From: Paenibacillus sp. FSL H7-0331
GTDB lineage: Bacteria > Bacillota > Bacilli > Paenibacillales > NBRC-103111
DNA length: 64,000 bases
Reading direction: 5' to 3'
NCBI RefSeq assembly: GCF_001956045.1
Contig: NZ_MRTH01000034.1
Span: 1-64,000 of the forward strand
Shown one piece after another: positions 37,733 to 46,926 of the stretch (its first letter is position 1; every line of letters starts with the position of its first letter). The position numbers and the translations under genes were made by a program. The notes below the pieces were generated by a model, which worked only from the letters and a program-made list of their open reading frames with translations, was not told the DNA's origin and did no database searches.

Positions 37733-39793
37733 ATGGCATCATGGTGGTCCGGCAATCAGCTGCGGCTTATCCAGAATAATCTTCGTGAAACCGATGCGAA
37801 TCTTGATGTGGATCTGCTGATCAGCGACCTGAAGAAGCTATCAACCAATGTACTGATGATGAATGCAGGCGGTATTGTCGCCTTTTACCCGACCCGGCTG
37901 GAATATCATTACAGAGCCGCCAATCAGCAGAAGGATTTGCTCAAGGAAGCGATTGACAAGGCGCATGCGGCCGACATGAGGTTCATTGCCCGGTTTGATT
38001 TCAGCAAAGCGCACGAAAGCCTGTTCAATAAACGGCCGGAGTGGTTTTACCGTACCAAGGCAGGCAAGGAAGTCAACTACCACGGCATCGTCCATACGTG
38101 CATCAACGGATACTACCAGCGTGAATACTCACTTCAGTTGATCAACGAGGTTATTTCCCAATATGAAGTGGACGGTATCTTCTTCAATATGTTCGGCTAT
38201 CAGACCCGCGATTACAGCGGTTATGATTACGGCATCTGCTTCTGCGACAGCTGCAGAACCCGCTTCCGCGAGTGGAGCGGCCTGGAACTTCCCGAAACGC
38301 AAAGCCTGGATGATCTCGTGTTCCGCAGGTACAAAGTGTTCCAGGATGTGACAACGAAGGAAATGTTGGAGCGGATTCATGAGTTGGTAACAAGCACCGG
38401 CAAAGAAATTGCAATATCGACCTATAACGAGCATAAGGTCGATATTGTTCGCAAGGAATCGAATACGGATAACAGGCGTCCGCACCCGTTATGGCTGTAT
38501 TCAGCATCTGAAAATGTAAAATCGCTGGAGGATTCGTGGGAGGATAAGTTGATCAGCAACTGCTGTATCAATGCGATTGATCTGGTACATAGATTCACAG
38601 CGGTTTCCAAGCATGAGATGAGCATCCGTTTAAGGGAATGCCTCGCCAGCGGCTCGGGTCTGGACTTTTGCATTATCGGGGTGTTCGAGGATTACCCGGA
38701 CCGTGAGAATCTGCCGATCGTTGCCGAAATTTTCAAATACCATAAGGACCATGAGGCTTATTATGGCAGCTTTCTGTCCGCTGCGGATGTTGCGCTGATC
38801 AAGCCGGGCGGACCAGCACCCAAAAGCATGAAGGAATACTCAGGCCTGTTCAAGATGCTCAAGGAGCAGCATATCGTGTTTGATGTGATTCATCAAAATA
38901 ATTTGCTGAATCAACGAGACAGTCTGCAGGGCTACAAGGCTGTGATCATCCCCGACATTGCCGAATTTTCCGAGGAGGGACTGCAGCTGCTGGAGACGCT
39001 TTATCAGGAAGGAGTGCAGCTCATCAGTACGGGATGTTCCTTTACCGAGGGGGCGGCCAATCTATCTTTTATGCAGCGTGTATTCGATCTAAAGCCCGGG
39101 CAGGTACAGGTGTACGAACGAGACGCCGCATATTTGAAAACTGCCGATAAAGGACTGTTTAAAAGCTTTCCGGAGCGGGACTGGATCTTTCTGAAGGGGA
39201 CATTTCAGGAGCTGGAATTCGGGCAGCATACGCTGTCGCAGCTGCCTTTTGTCATCCCCTCAACCTTCGGCCCGCCGGAGCGTGCATCGGGACATCTGAT
39301 TTCTGACAAAAGCTTTGGAGCCTCGATCCGTACGGATAATCCGGTCAGCGGAGGCAAGAACAGCTTGCGCAGAGCCGTTTACCTGCCATGGCAGGCCGGG
39401 GAGCTGTACTACAGGTATGGCTTTGCCGATCATAAGCACATTGTACTCGATATATTGGACGATATGCTGGACCAGCGCTGGAGGCTGACGACCAACGCTC
39501 CGTCCAATGTGGAGGTGTTCTTCAATAAGCTTGATGATCAAACCTATATCCTGCACGTGCTAAACCTGTCCGGCTTTAATGGGATGACGTATTCCGAGCC
39601 GCTTCCAGTCTATAGGCTGGAGATCACGCTACATGATATAGGGCATTGCAGCCAGCTGACAAGCTTAACGGAGCAGGTTGAAGCCGCCTATGCCATGTCC
39701 AACGGAAAGATAGTGATTCAACTGCCGGAGCTGCAGGAGTTTGCCGCCATCGTTGTGAAGATTGAAGAAACGCCAAAGGAGATCGTGGTATGA
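37733..39793 (+). CDS. Putative GHL6-type glycoside hydrolase with trimerisation-like domain
   Basis: Protein of 686 residues, no signal peptide. The N-terminal TIM-barrel part has RLIQNNLRETDANLDVDLLISD-like opening text, TNVLMMNAGGIVAFYPT, MRFIARFDFSKAH and VDGIFFNMFGYQTRDYSG, all consistent with the hypothetical glycosyl hydrolase 6 family. A DSCRTRF Cys motif follows near residue 168. The middle region (KMLKEQHIVFDVIHQNNL to LLETLYQEGVQLISTG) resembles the beta-galactosidase trimerisation (flavodoxin-like) fold. Activity in this family is largely undefined. ATG 37733 is 8 nt from AAGGAGG; ATG 37727 would be only 2 nt away. The 3' end overlaps the SIS gene by 4 nt. Confidence 0.7.
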   Translation: MASWWSGNQLRLIQNNLRETDANLDVDLLISDLKKLSTNVLMMNAGGIVAFYPTRLEYHYRAANQQKDLLKEAIDKAHAADMRFIARFDFSKAHESLFNKRPEWFYRTKAGKEVNYHGIVHTCINGYYQREYSLQLINEVISQYEVDGIFFNMFGYQTRDYSGYDYGICFCDSCRTRFREWSGLELPETQSLDDLVFRRYKVFQDVTTKEMLERIHELVTSTGKEIAISTYNEHKVDIVRKESNTDNRRPHPLWLYSASENVKSLEDSWEDKLISNCCINAIDLVHRFTAVSKHEMSIRLRECLASGSGLDFCIIGVFEDYPDRENLPIVAEIFKYHKDHEAYYGSFLSAADVALIKPGGPAPKSMKEYSGLFKMLKEQHIVFDVIHQNNLLNQRDSLQGYKAVIIPDIAEFSEEGLQLLETLYQEGVQLISTGCSFTEGAANLSFMQRVFDLKPGQVQVYERDAAYLKTADKGLFKSFPERDWIFLKGTFQELEFGQHTLSQLPFVIPSTFGPPERASGHLISDKSFGASIRTDNPVSGGKNSLRRAVYLPWQAGELYYRYGFADHKHIVLDILDDMLDQRWRLTTNAPSNVEVFFNKLDDQTYILHVLNLSGFNGMTYSEPLPVYRLEITLHDIGHCSQLTSLTEQVEAAYAMSNGKIVIQLPELQEFAAIVVKIEETPKEIVV

Positions 39794-40860
39794 AAATCAA
39801 TTTGGATCAATCCGATACGCTGCTTCAGCTCGATAAAACCCAATTGTTCGAGGCAACAGCCCATTATTCCAGCTGGATAGCAGACGGGTATACCCAGGCC
39901 AAGGCACTGGAAGTCAAGGCGCTGTCCGGCAAGGTAGATGAAATCGTGATGTGCAGTGTCGGCGGAGGGCCGGTAGCGAGTCTCGTTCAGTTGAAGTCGC
40001 TGCTGTTCGATGAAATCAGGGTTCCGATTATTCTTTCGCAAGCGTATTCAATGCCTGCTTATGTCGATGACGATTCGATTGTCTTCATCGTCAACTATTC
40101 CGGCGGTTCGGAGGAGGTTGTCAGCGCCTACCGACACGCGATCACAACCGGGGCGATGATTATTGTACTGACTGCAGGCGGGAAGGCGAGGGAGCTTGCT
40201 GAGCAGAATGGACATTTGCTGTTCCAGCTGCCCGCGGGCAGACAGCCGCGAATGATCTCGACCAGCCATGTTCTTGTTCCGATGCTCGTTATTCTGCATC
40301 GGCTGGGGCTGATCTCCGATCCCGATCAGGGGATTGCCGAAACGATCCGTTTGATCGAGCAATTGACGCCGGCCTATGCGCCGCAGGCCGTACTGGCCGA
40401 CAATGAAGCCAAACAGATTGCTACTGAAATGGATGGGCTGATTCCTGTGGTATATGGCACGCTGCCGTTTACGGATGCTTCTACGGTGCGCTTCAAGAAC
40501 CAATTGGCTGAGGTCAGCAAGGTGATGGCTTTCAGCAACGCGATGTCGGGGCTTCATCACGATGAAGCTAATGGTTGGGATGCGGACAGCGCGATGCTGA
40601 GGCAGTTCCATTTTACCCTGATCCATGACCGGGAGGATACAGAGCCTATGGGAAGAAGGCTGCGGGCGACCCGGGAGGTACTGGCCTCCCGGGCGGGTGC
40701 TGTGCGCGTCATCACTTCCGTGGGTGAGAGCCGATTGGCGCGGATGTGCTCGCTGGTATATCTGATCGATCATGTCACGCTGTATCTCGCATTTATACGC
40801 GGGGTTCATCCGTCGCAAGGTGAGGCATTAAACGAGTTTAGAGCCAGGTTCAACAGCTAA
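39790..40860 (+). CDS. SIS-domain sugar isomerase (PGI/PMI-like)
   Basis: Protein of 356 residues. Two SIS-type halves are visible: CSVGGGPVASLVQLKSLLF and IVFIVNYSGGSEEVVSAYRHA in the first, and VYGTLPFTDASTVRFKNQLAEVSK with HDEANGW in the second, as in bifunctional phosphoglucose/phosphomannose isomerases. It probably interconverts a phosphorylated aldose and ketose in the cytoplasm. ATG 39790 overlaps the end of the GHL6-like gene, implying coupled translation. A strong terminator follows. Confidence 0.8.
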   Translation: MKINLDQSDTLLQLDKTQLFEATAHYSSWIADGYTQAKALEVKALSGKVDEIVMCSVGGGPVASLVQLKSLLFDEIRVPIILSQAYSMPAYVDDDSIVFIVNYSGGSEEVVSAYRHAITTGAMIIVLTAGGKARELAEQNGHLLFQLPAGRQPRMISTSHVLVPMLVILHRLGLISDPDQGIAETIRLIEQLTPAYAPQAVLADNEAKQIATEMDGLIPVVYGTLPFTDASTVRFKNQLAEVSKVMAFSNAMSGLHHDEANGWDADSAMLRQFHFTLIHDREDTEPMGRRLRATREVLASRAGAVRVITSVGESRLARMCSLVYLIDHVTLYLAFIRGVHPSQGEALNEFRARFNS

Positions 40861-40982
40861 GCTGGTCGCGCCTGTACAGCATGGCAGTCCATCCGGTAAA
40901 GTCCCTGGATTTGTCGGCAGTTGGATTCATCAAAACAAATAATCCATCTACAGGAATCTTAAGGATAACGCAAGTTCAATAT

Positions 40983-41035
40983 AGCAGCGGCAGTCTCGGA
41001 CTTTTTCTCGTCCAAGACTGCCGCTGCTTCTTTTA
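40983..41035 (+). terminator. Strong terminator after SIS isomerase gene
   Basis: AGCAGCGGCAGTCT (40983-40996) is an exact inverted copy of AGACTGCCGCTGCT (41015-41028), followed by TCTTTTATTTT. The 40861-41225 gap contains only this terminator and the ECF41-type promoter at 41108. Confidence 0.92.
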
Positions 41036-41107
41036 TTTTAGTTAAAGCGGTTTATGTCACTTGACTGGAATTGAGAAAGTATTCCTTGCGGCAGTCGACC
41101 TGTCGTT

Positions 41108-41134
41108 TGTCACAAAACAAACAGGTAATTCGTC
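41108..41134 (+). promoter_or_regulatory. ECF41-type promoter of the sdhC-like operon
   Basis: TGTCACA (41108-41114), a 16-nt spacer and CGTC (41131-41134) match the described ECF41 promoter exactly. It lies about 90 bp upstream of the SdhC-like start, and the third gene of the operon encodes an ECF41 sigma factor, so autoregulation is expected. Confidence 0.8.
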
Positions 41135-41225
41135 TTATGAGCAAACCATAAAACTTTTTTTCCAATGTTTTAATGAAATACTTATGCGAGCCGGAAGTAA
41201 TTCATCTAGAAAGGAGAAATATAAA

Positions 41226-41948
41226 ATGAAAAGAAACTCGTATTACTGGCGTAAACTGCACTCGCTGCTTGGGGTGATTCCGCTCGGGGGCTTTATTATT
41301 GTGCACGTATTGACCAACTATCAAGCGTTTGAGCGCGGACCAGAAGGGTTCGCAAACGGCGTGCAATTCATCAATAGCCTGCCGCTGTTGCCGGTGCTTG
41401 AGATTTTTGGGATATATCTTCCGATTTTGTTTCACGGCATGTATGGCTTGTACATGGCCTATCAGTCCAATATAAACTCGGGTCAATACACGTACAGCCG
41501 CAACTGGGCGTTCACTCTGCAACGTATTACTGGCGTTCTGACGTTTATCTTCGTTTTCTGGCATTTATACAATACTCGTTTTCAAGTTTATATGGGCAAT
41601 ATTACGCATGATGAACTTGGTTCGACGATGCATCAAATTGCCACTAATCCTGCGTTTTTCGTTGTTTATGTTATTGGTGTATTGTCGGCGGTATTCCATT
41701 TTAGCAATGGTATCTGGGCTTTCCTTATCAGCTGGGGTATTACGATTTCCCCGCGTGCGCAAAAAATCTCCTCTTATATTTGTATGATTGTGTTTGTGCT
41801 TGTCTCCGCGTTGTTCATTCTTGCGCTCGTAGCTTTTACTGGTGATGAATTCAAAGATACGACTGGTTTTGCTTTTACATGGGGTTCATACTTTTGCTAC
41901 GAAGTAGTATGCTCTGTCACGTTTCCGATTCCTAAATCGTCTTATTAA
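41226..41948 (+). CDS. sdhC: Orphan SdhC-like cytochrome b558 subunit
   Basis: Protein of 240 residues, five membrane helices, clearly like the diheme cytochrome b558 of Bacillus succinate:menaquinone reductase. The haem-ligand histidines are kept: His27, 70, 113 and 158, and His12. No SdhA or SdhB gene is nearby, so this copy cannot by itself form the enzyme. The C-terminus after LVAFTGDEFKDTT continues for about 25 residues (GFAFTWGSYFCYEVV...), longer than usual and Cys- and aromatic-rich, perhaps new sequence gained after a rearrangement. AAAGGAGAAATATAAA precedes ATG 41226. It is co-directional with a FAD oxidoreductase and ECF41 sigma gene behind an ECF41 promoter; a redox or membrane stress role is inferred. 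Confidence 0.88.
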   Translation: MKRNSYYWRKLHSLLGVIPLGGFIIVHVLTNYQAFERGPEGFANGVQFINSLPLLPVLEIFGIYLPILFHGMYGLYMAYQSNINSGQYTYSRNWAFTLQRITGVLTFIFVFWHLYNTRFQVYMGNITHDELGSTMHQIATNPAFFVVYVIGVLSAVFHFSNGIWAFLISWGITISPRAQKISSYICMIVFVLVSALFILALVAFTGDEFKDTTGFAFTWGSYFCYEVVCSVTFPIPKSSY

Positions 41949-41977
41949 CATCCAACCGGAAAAGGAAGGTGCAGAAG

Positions 41978-43294
41978 ATGTCGAACATCAGCGAAATGAA
42001 ATGGGACGTCGTCATCATTGGAGCTGGAATTGCAGGATTGACAGCTTCCGTTTATTTGGCAAGGGCTGGACGTAAAGTGCTACTGCTAGAGAGAGCGGAA
42101 GAGCCCGGCGGCAGAGCCGCATCGAAGAATATAGCGGATGCTTGGATTAATCTTGGCCCGCATGCGCTCTATAAGAGTGCGTGCGGGATTTTACAGGAAG
42201 TTGGCGTTACACCGACGGGCGCGACGCCGAAGCCGAACAGTTTGCTAGTTTACAAAAAAACGAAAGGCGGAGACGTCGCCTTGCCTTTGTTTCAATTTCT
42301 GTTGGGCTCGTTCCTTAAATGGTCCGAGAAAACCCAGTTGATACGATTCTACGCCCAGATGCAGAAGGAGGACACTTCCATCCTCCAGAACATCAATCTG
42401 CAGAAATATTTGGAAACCCGCCTCCCGAGTCCGCGCGTTCGCAATGCCGTACTTGCGCTCGTGCGCACATCCACGTATTGTAGTGCCCCGGATTTACTCA
42501 GCGCCGGAGCGGCGATCGCACAGCTGCAAAACGGGCAAGTGCTGTACGTAGACGGAGGCTGGCGTACCCTTGTGGACGCATTAAAGGAACAAGCTCTGGC
42601 TGCGGGAGTGACGATCCAATGCGGTTGTTCGGCACGGACCATCGCGGGAAGCGAACCGGAAATGATAGTCTCCCTGAAAGATGGAACAATATTGAAGACT
42701 CACTATGTCTTGTCTACCTTAGGACCGAAAGAATCGTTGGCACTCCTTGATCCTGCCCTGCAGCCGGAGGAAGCAGCGATGTTCGAGCGGCTTGTTCCCA
42801 TTCGGGCGGCTTGCCTGGATTTGGTTATGGCTGAAATGCCAAAGCCTAAAACAACCTTCGCTATGGGTGCCGATTATCCCTGGTATTTCTCTAATCATTC
42901 GGCCATCGCTAAATTTAGTGATAACCCGAAACAAATGGTCGTGCATGTTATGAAATATTTGCGACCGGGAGCTGATTCGAACGCCAAGCAAGACGAACAG
43001 GAACTGGAACAGTTTCTCGACCTGATCCAGCCTGGCTGGCGCTTACATGTCATTCAGCGTCGTTTTTTGCCGCACTTGCTCGTATCGCATGCTGTTGTTG
43101 CCGCGGCAAGTGGAGGATACTCCGGAAGACCGGGCCCTGTCGTCAAAGGACGGAAAGGACTGTTCGTTGCAGGAGACTGGGTGGGCGCAGAGGGCATGCT
43201 GCTGGGCGCATCGCTGGCTAGCGCCAAGAGTGCCGCGCAATGTATATTAAAAGACAAAGATCACAACAAGGTAGGGGATTCACTTGGAGCTTGA
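41978..43294 (+). CDS. FAD-dependent oxidoreductase, phytoene-desaturase/amine-oxidase fold
   Basis: Protein of 438 residues. The N-terminal FAD-binding motif is DVVIIGAGIAGLTASVYLAR with the expected acidic end of strand two (LLERAEEPGGRAAS). The C-terminal motif FVAGDWVGAEGMLLGASLASA contacts FAD. The fold is that of carotenoid desaturases and amine oxidases; the substrate is unknown. ATG 41978 is 8 nt from AAGGAAGG. It lies 29 nt after the SdhC-like gene and overlaps the sigma-factor gene by 11 nt. ECF41 sigma genes are known to neighbour carboxymuconolactone decarboxylases, oxidoreductases or epimerases; this is the oxidoreductase type. Confidence 0.85.
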   Translation: MSNISEMKWDVVIIGAGIAGLTASVYLARAGRKVLLLERAEEPGGRAASKNIADAWINLGPHALYKSACGILQEVGVTPTGATPKPNSLLVYKKTKGGDVALPLFQFLLGSFLKWSEKTQLIRFYAQMQKEDTSILQNINLQKYLETRLPSPRVRNAVLALVRTSTYCSAPDLLSAGAAIAQLQNGQVLYVDGGWRTLVDALKEQALAAGVTIQCGCSARTIAGSEPEMIVSLKDGTILKTHYVLSTLGPKESLALLDPALQPEEAAMFERLVPIRAACLDLVMAEMPKPKTTFAMGADYPWYFSNHSAIAKFSDNPKQMVVHVMKYLRPGADSNAKQDEQELEQFLDLIQPGWRLHVIQRRFLPHLLVSHAVVAAASGGYSGRPGPVVKGRKGLFVAGDWVGAEGMLLGASLASAKSAAQCILKDKDHNKVGDSLGA

Positions 43295-44174
43295 TTCAGC
43301 GTACTTGTGCCATCGGCCGCTGCTTCTGTCCATCGCATATCGGATGCTGGGTTCCGTGTCCGACGCAGAAGATTTGGTACAGGATGTATTTTTCATTGCC
43401 CGGAAGTGGGAAGAGAACGAAGAAGGCGATCACGTTCGCAATCTGAAAGCATATTTGTGCAAAGTCGTCACGAACCGCTGCCTTGACTTCCTGAAATCCG
43501 CTCGCAAGCAAAGAGAGGTATACGTCGGTCCGTGGTTGCCGGAACCGCTCGTTCAGTATGATACGAACGAATCGGGACAAGATCCTCTACAGACGATCAT
43601 TCTGGAGGATACAATCTCGTATGCATTTCTTATTCTGCTTGATCAGCTCACGCCAGTCGAACGCGCGGTCTTCATTCTCCGAGAAGCTTTCGATTACGAT
43701 TACCGCGACATAGCGGATATGATTGGCAAGACAGAGCTGGGTTGCCGCAAAATTTACAGCCGCCTGAAGCGGAAAATTCAAGCTGAGCCAGATACTTCGC
43801 AGACTGACGAAGCGAAGTCCGAGGAACTCGTTCATCGGTTTCTTCATGCCGCCTCGACGGGAAATATGCAGGCGCTTGTCGCGACGCTGACCGAAGATAT
43901 CACTGTTTACACCGATGGGGGAGGTAAAGTGCACGCTGCGACCCATCCAATCAGAACGATACCGCGCGTCGCAGCGTTCGTGCTAGGTCTTTCTTCAAAG
44001 ATGGACGGACAAACCCGAATTCGTTCTGCGCGGATCAATGGTACTATCGGCCTGATCATAGGCAGTATCGGCGATCGTTATAACGCGGTCATCAGCTTCC
44101 AGATCGAAGCCGACGGCATCCGCAACATGTACATCTTGCGGAACCCCGACAAGCTTCGGCACCTTAACCTATGA
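43284..44174 (+). CDS. ECF41-group sigma factor with fused SnoaL-like domain (copy A)
   Basis: Protein of 296 residues. Sigma region 2 has LSIAYRMLGSVSDAEDLVQDVF and region 4 has LTPVERAVFILREAFDYDYRDIADMI. The C-terminal SnoaL-like extension carries both diagnostic ECF41 motifs, DGGGK (VYTDGGGKVHAA) and NPDKL (LRNPDKLRHLNL). In this group the extension replaces a separate anti-sigma factor. TTG 43284 is used, preceded by GTAGGGGA. It is translationally overlapped with the FAD oxidoreductase and is probably expressed from its own ECF41 promoter at 41108. A second copy, visibly AT-richer, is at 47907. A hairpin at 44177-44205 follows the stop. Confidence 0.92.
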   Translation: MELDSAYLCHRPLLLSIAYRMLGSVSDAEDLVQDVFFIARKWEENEEGDHVRNLKAYLCKVVTNRCLDFLKSARKQREVYVGPWLPEPLVQYDTNESGQDPLQTIILEDTISYAFLILLDQLTPVERAVFILREAFDYDYRDIADMIGKTELGCRKIYSRLKRKIQAEPDTSQTDEAKSEELVHRFLHAASTGNMQALVATLTEDITVYTDGGGKVHAATHPIRTIPRVAAFVLGLSSKMDGQTRIRSARINGTIGLIIGSIGDRYNAVISFQIEADGIRNMYILRNPDKLRHLNL

Positions 44175-44176
44175 GC

Positions 44177-44205
44177 GACGAAGGCTGGCGATGCCCAGCT
44201 TCGTC
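44177..44205 (+). terminator. Hairpin after ECF41 copy A
   Basis: GACGAAGGCTGG and CCAGCTTCGTC form a near-perfect stem around CGATGC. A pure T run is missing, but the place directly after the operon suggests a terminator. Confidence 0.5.
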
Positions 44206-44314
44206 AGACTGATTTGTCCTTGATCGAATGCACAAAAATCGTGCGAATCAGACTGTATTAGCGAAATAAGCACAGAAATGGTATTTAGTCATCAAAGAAG
44301 TTCAGGAGGATATC

Positions 44315-44953
44315 ATGGCACAAATACTTTACATTACAGCTAATCCCAACTCATTCGAATACTCTATAGGACATAGAATTGGACAGGGTTTTCTTAAGTC
44401 CTATCGTGAAACACATAAAGACGATGAAATTATCGAAATAGATTTATACAAAGAAGATTTTCAAACAGTTGATGAAGATGTACTCAATGCTTGGAGAAAA
44501 ATGCGTAAGCATTATATGAATTTTGCTGAATTAAACCTTATCGAACAAGAAAAAATAAATGCTCTCAACAAATTCGCAGATAGGGTGGTTCACGCTGATA
44601 AATATGTGTTTGTTTCCCCAATGTGGAACTGGGGAGTTCCCCCACGTTTAAAAGCGTTTATTGATAGTTTTGTAGTGGTTGGAAAAACCTTTTATTATAC
44701 AGAGAAAGGTCCAGTTGGATACTTGAATAATAAAAAAGCCATTCATATTCAAATAAGTGGTGGAATTTACTCTCATGGTCCCGCAGCGATAATGGATCAC
44801 AGTCATCCTTATTTGAAAATGGTTCTAAGTATCGTAGGTATAAGTGACTTAGAAGCGCTTTATGTGGAAGGCCACGAAATTAACCCAGAGAAAGCGGAAG
44901 AAATTATCAGTGAGGCGATGACAAAGGCAGTAAATCTTGCTATAGGATGGTAG
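44315..44953 (+). CDS. azoR: FMN-dependent NADH azoreductase/quinone reductase
   Basis: Protein of 212 residues, flavodoxin-like fold. The FMN loop is TANPNSFEYSIGHRIGQGF (about 8-27) and the active-site loop is FVSPMWNWGVPPRLKAFID; GGIYSHGPAA supplies the third FMN contact. Such enzymes reduce quinones and azo compounds with NADH, giving protection from electrophile stress. TTCAGGAGGATATC precedes ATG 44315. Base composition is clearly lower in G+C than the sigma gene upstream. The NDH-2-like gene follows after 50 nt, so they may be a redox pair. Confidence 0.9.
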   Translation: MAQILYITANPNSFEYSIGHRIGQGFLKSYRETHKDDEIIEIDLYKEDFQTVDEDVLNAWRKMRKHYMNFAELNLIEQEKINALNKFADRVVHADKYVFVSPMWNWGVPPRLKAFIDSFVVVGKTFYYTEKGPVGYLNNKKAIHIQISGGIYSHGPAAIMDHSHPYLKMVLSIVGISDLEALYVEGHEINPEKAEEIISEAMTKAVNLAIGW

Positions 44954-45003
44954 TGATTATAGCAGAGAGGTTTAATTTGGAGCGCAATACAAGGAGGATT
45001 CAA

Positions 45004-46224
45004 ATGAAACGAATTGTTATTATTGGTGGAGGTTTTGCTGGATTGTGGAGCGCTATAGGTGCAGCACGAAAATTACATGAATTAAGAGTCGAAGGAAACG
45101 AAGTTGAAGTTGTTTTAATTAACCGTGATTCTTTTTTTGGTGTGCGTCCTCGCTTTTATGAAAAAGATCCACACAATTATCGTATCCCTCTTATTCAAGT
45201 ACTTGAACCGGTTGGGGTTCGCTTGATTGAAGGAGAAGTAGGACGAATAGATACCCAATCTCAAAAAATAATTATTAATCAAACAGAAAAGCAGATTGAA
45301 TTAAACTATGATCGGCTAGTCATTGCTGCCGGTAGTCAATTGTTACTTCCCGAGATCACTGGACTAAAGGAGTATGCATTTACTGTTGATACCATAAAAG
45401 ATGCAATTCATCTTGACAAGCATATTAATGGTCTACCTGATTTGCCTGAAGTTGAGGGTAAATATACTACGATTGTAGTTGGGGCTGGTTTTACCGGGCT
45501 TGAAATAGCAACTGAAATGACTTCTCGCTTAAAAGAGATTGCTAAGAAGGAAAATAAAGAATCAGAAGTAAAAGTTATCTTAATTGATAGAAATCCTACC
45601 ATAGGCCAAGATTTGGGAGTACACCCAGGACCCATTATTGAACAGGCTTTAATTGATATGGATATTGAAATTCATACTAATGAAACAGTTATTTCTATTG
45701 ATTCAAAAGGAGTAATTTTAGATTCTGGGGAACGTCTTGTTGCACTTACAACAATTTGGACAGGAGGAGTAAAGGCGAGTCCTTTGGCGGCAGATTTACC
45801 AGTGGAAAAAGATGTATTGGGGCGTTTACTCGTCGATTCGTGTTTGAAAGTAGAGGGTTTGCCGTCTGTTTTTGCGGCTGGAGATACCGCTCGAGCAAAA
45901 ACAGATGATAATCATGTAGCACTAATGACTTGTCAGCATGCAATACCTCAGGGGAAATTTGCCGGACATAACGTTGTGAGCGATTTACTTGGATTGGAAG
46001 GAATTCCATACAAACAAGAAATTTATAATACCTGCCTTGATTTAGGTCCTTGGGGAGCACTTGTTACTAATGGTTGGGATCGAGTTCCCCAGTCTCAAGG
46101 AGAAGACGGCAAAAAAATCAAACAGTACATTAACCAAAAACTAATTTATCCACCCTTATCAGGAAATCGTGAAGAATTATTCAAAGAAGCTGCACCTACC
46201 GAGTTAAAAATTAGATTATCATAG
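45004..46224 (+). CDS. NDH-2-like FAD/NAD(P) oxidoreductase
   Basis: Protein of 406 residues. FAD motif RIVIIGGGFAGLWSAIGAAR is at the N-terminus, the NAD motif TTIVVGAGFTGLEIATEM near 160, and the second FAD motif VFAAGDTARAK near 290. The pattern is that of type II NADH dehydrogenases and related pyridine nucleotide-disulfide oxidoreductases. No clear membrane anchor is seen. AAGGAGGATTCAA precedes ATG 45004. AT-rich like the azoreductase gene. It may recycle quinone or reduce a xenobiotic; the acceptor is unknown. Confidence 0.88.
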   Translation: MKRIVIIGGGFAGLWSAIGAARKLHELRVEGNEVEVVLINRDSFFGVRPRFYEKDPHNYRIPLIQVLEPVGVRLIEGEVGRIDTQSQKIIINQTEKQIELNYDRLVIAAGSQLLLPEITGLKEYAFTVDTIKDAIHLDKHINGLPDLPEVEGKYTTIVVGAGFTGLEIATEMTSRLKEIAKKENKESEVKVILIDRNPTIGQDLGVHPGPIIEQALIDMDIEIHTNETVISIDSKGVILDSGERLVALTTIWTGGVKASPLAADLPVEKDVLGRLLVDSCLKVEGLPSVFAAGDTARAKTDDNHVALMTCQHAIPQGKFAGHNVVSDLLGLEGIPYKQEIYNTCLDLGPWGALVTNGWDRVPQSQGEDGKKIKQYINQKLIYPPLSGNREELFKEAAPTELKIRLS

Positions 46225-46435
46225 AAAAAATGTACTCTTTTTCGCTTTCTCTATAAAGCAGAGGAATTCCATTGAAAAATTTGAATAAAACTATTGGGCA
46301 AATAAAAGTATGCTATACTCTTGTATCAATAAACATCTGATGATATAATGATTTTTTTGCCCATATAATATTTCTAGTCTAATGAAGGAAAGTGCTCACA
46401 ACGTGTTATACGGAGATTAAACTGGGGAATTTAAA

Positions 46436-46657
46436 ATGAGCAATCAGATGATTTTCGTATTTGATACAATACTTCGTGATGGAACACAAAGAGAAGGTGT
46501 CAGTTTCACTGCAGAGGATAAATTAAAAATCGTGTGTAAGCTTGATGCACTTGGCGTTCATTATATTGAGTGTGGCAACCCCGGGAGCAATAATAACGAA
46601 TACTACAACAACAAATTTAAGGGTGAGCATGTTTCATCCTTATTTTTGTTGTTGTAA
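46436..46657 (+). pseudogene. Truncated citramalate/isopropylmalate synthase (CimA-like) fragment
   Basis: 73 codons. The first 52 residues match the start of CimA/HMGL-type synthases: [18 protein letters not shown] contains the catalytic Arg-Asp, and [16 protein letters not shown] follows. A full enzyme has over 500 residues. After GSNN the text changes to a low-complexity Asn/Tyr-rich tail and stops. No continuation in another frame is seen downstream, so this is a remnant and not a simple frameshift. Confidence 0.75.
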
Positions 46658-46856
46658 AACCTATGGGGGAATTCCCTAATGTTCTTGTCAACCGCTATGT
46701 TGATAAAAGATGTCGGAAGTAAAAAACTATGTTAGCATTAAATGGTGCATAAATCGGCGTTTGTTTGCAGGCGGTACTAAGACCCAATCCCACAATAAAT
46801 ACGAAAAAATAAAGCGCTTGACTTTTAGTTGTGATCATACAGGTACTTGACAGCCG

Positions 46857-46878
46857 TGTGCTATACTAAAAAAAGTAT
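46857..46878 (+). promoter_or_regulatory. Extended -10 promoter and operator-like repeat before pentapeptide gene
   Basis: TGCTATACT is a good extended -10 box and is followed by an inverted repeat TATACT-AAAAA-AGTATA (46862-46878). A similar TGCTATACT occurs at 46311-46319 ahead of the CimA fragment. The gap 46658-46926 holds no gene. Confidence 0.45.
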
Positions 46879-46926
46879 ATCTGACATTGACGAAGCAGCT
46901 TAATAACCATACATAGGGGGCATCTA

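Noticed and set aside
46849..46878. TTGACA as -35 box for the pentapeptide gene
   Set aside because: TTGACA lies only about 8-9 nt from TATACT, too close for a standard promoter; the extended -10 alone is more likely.
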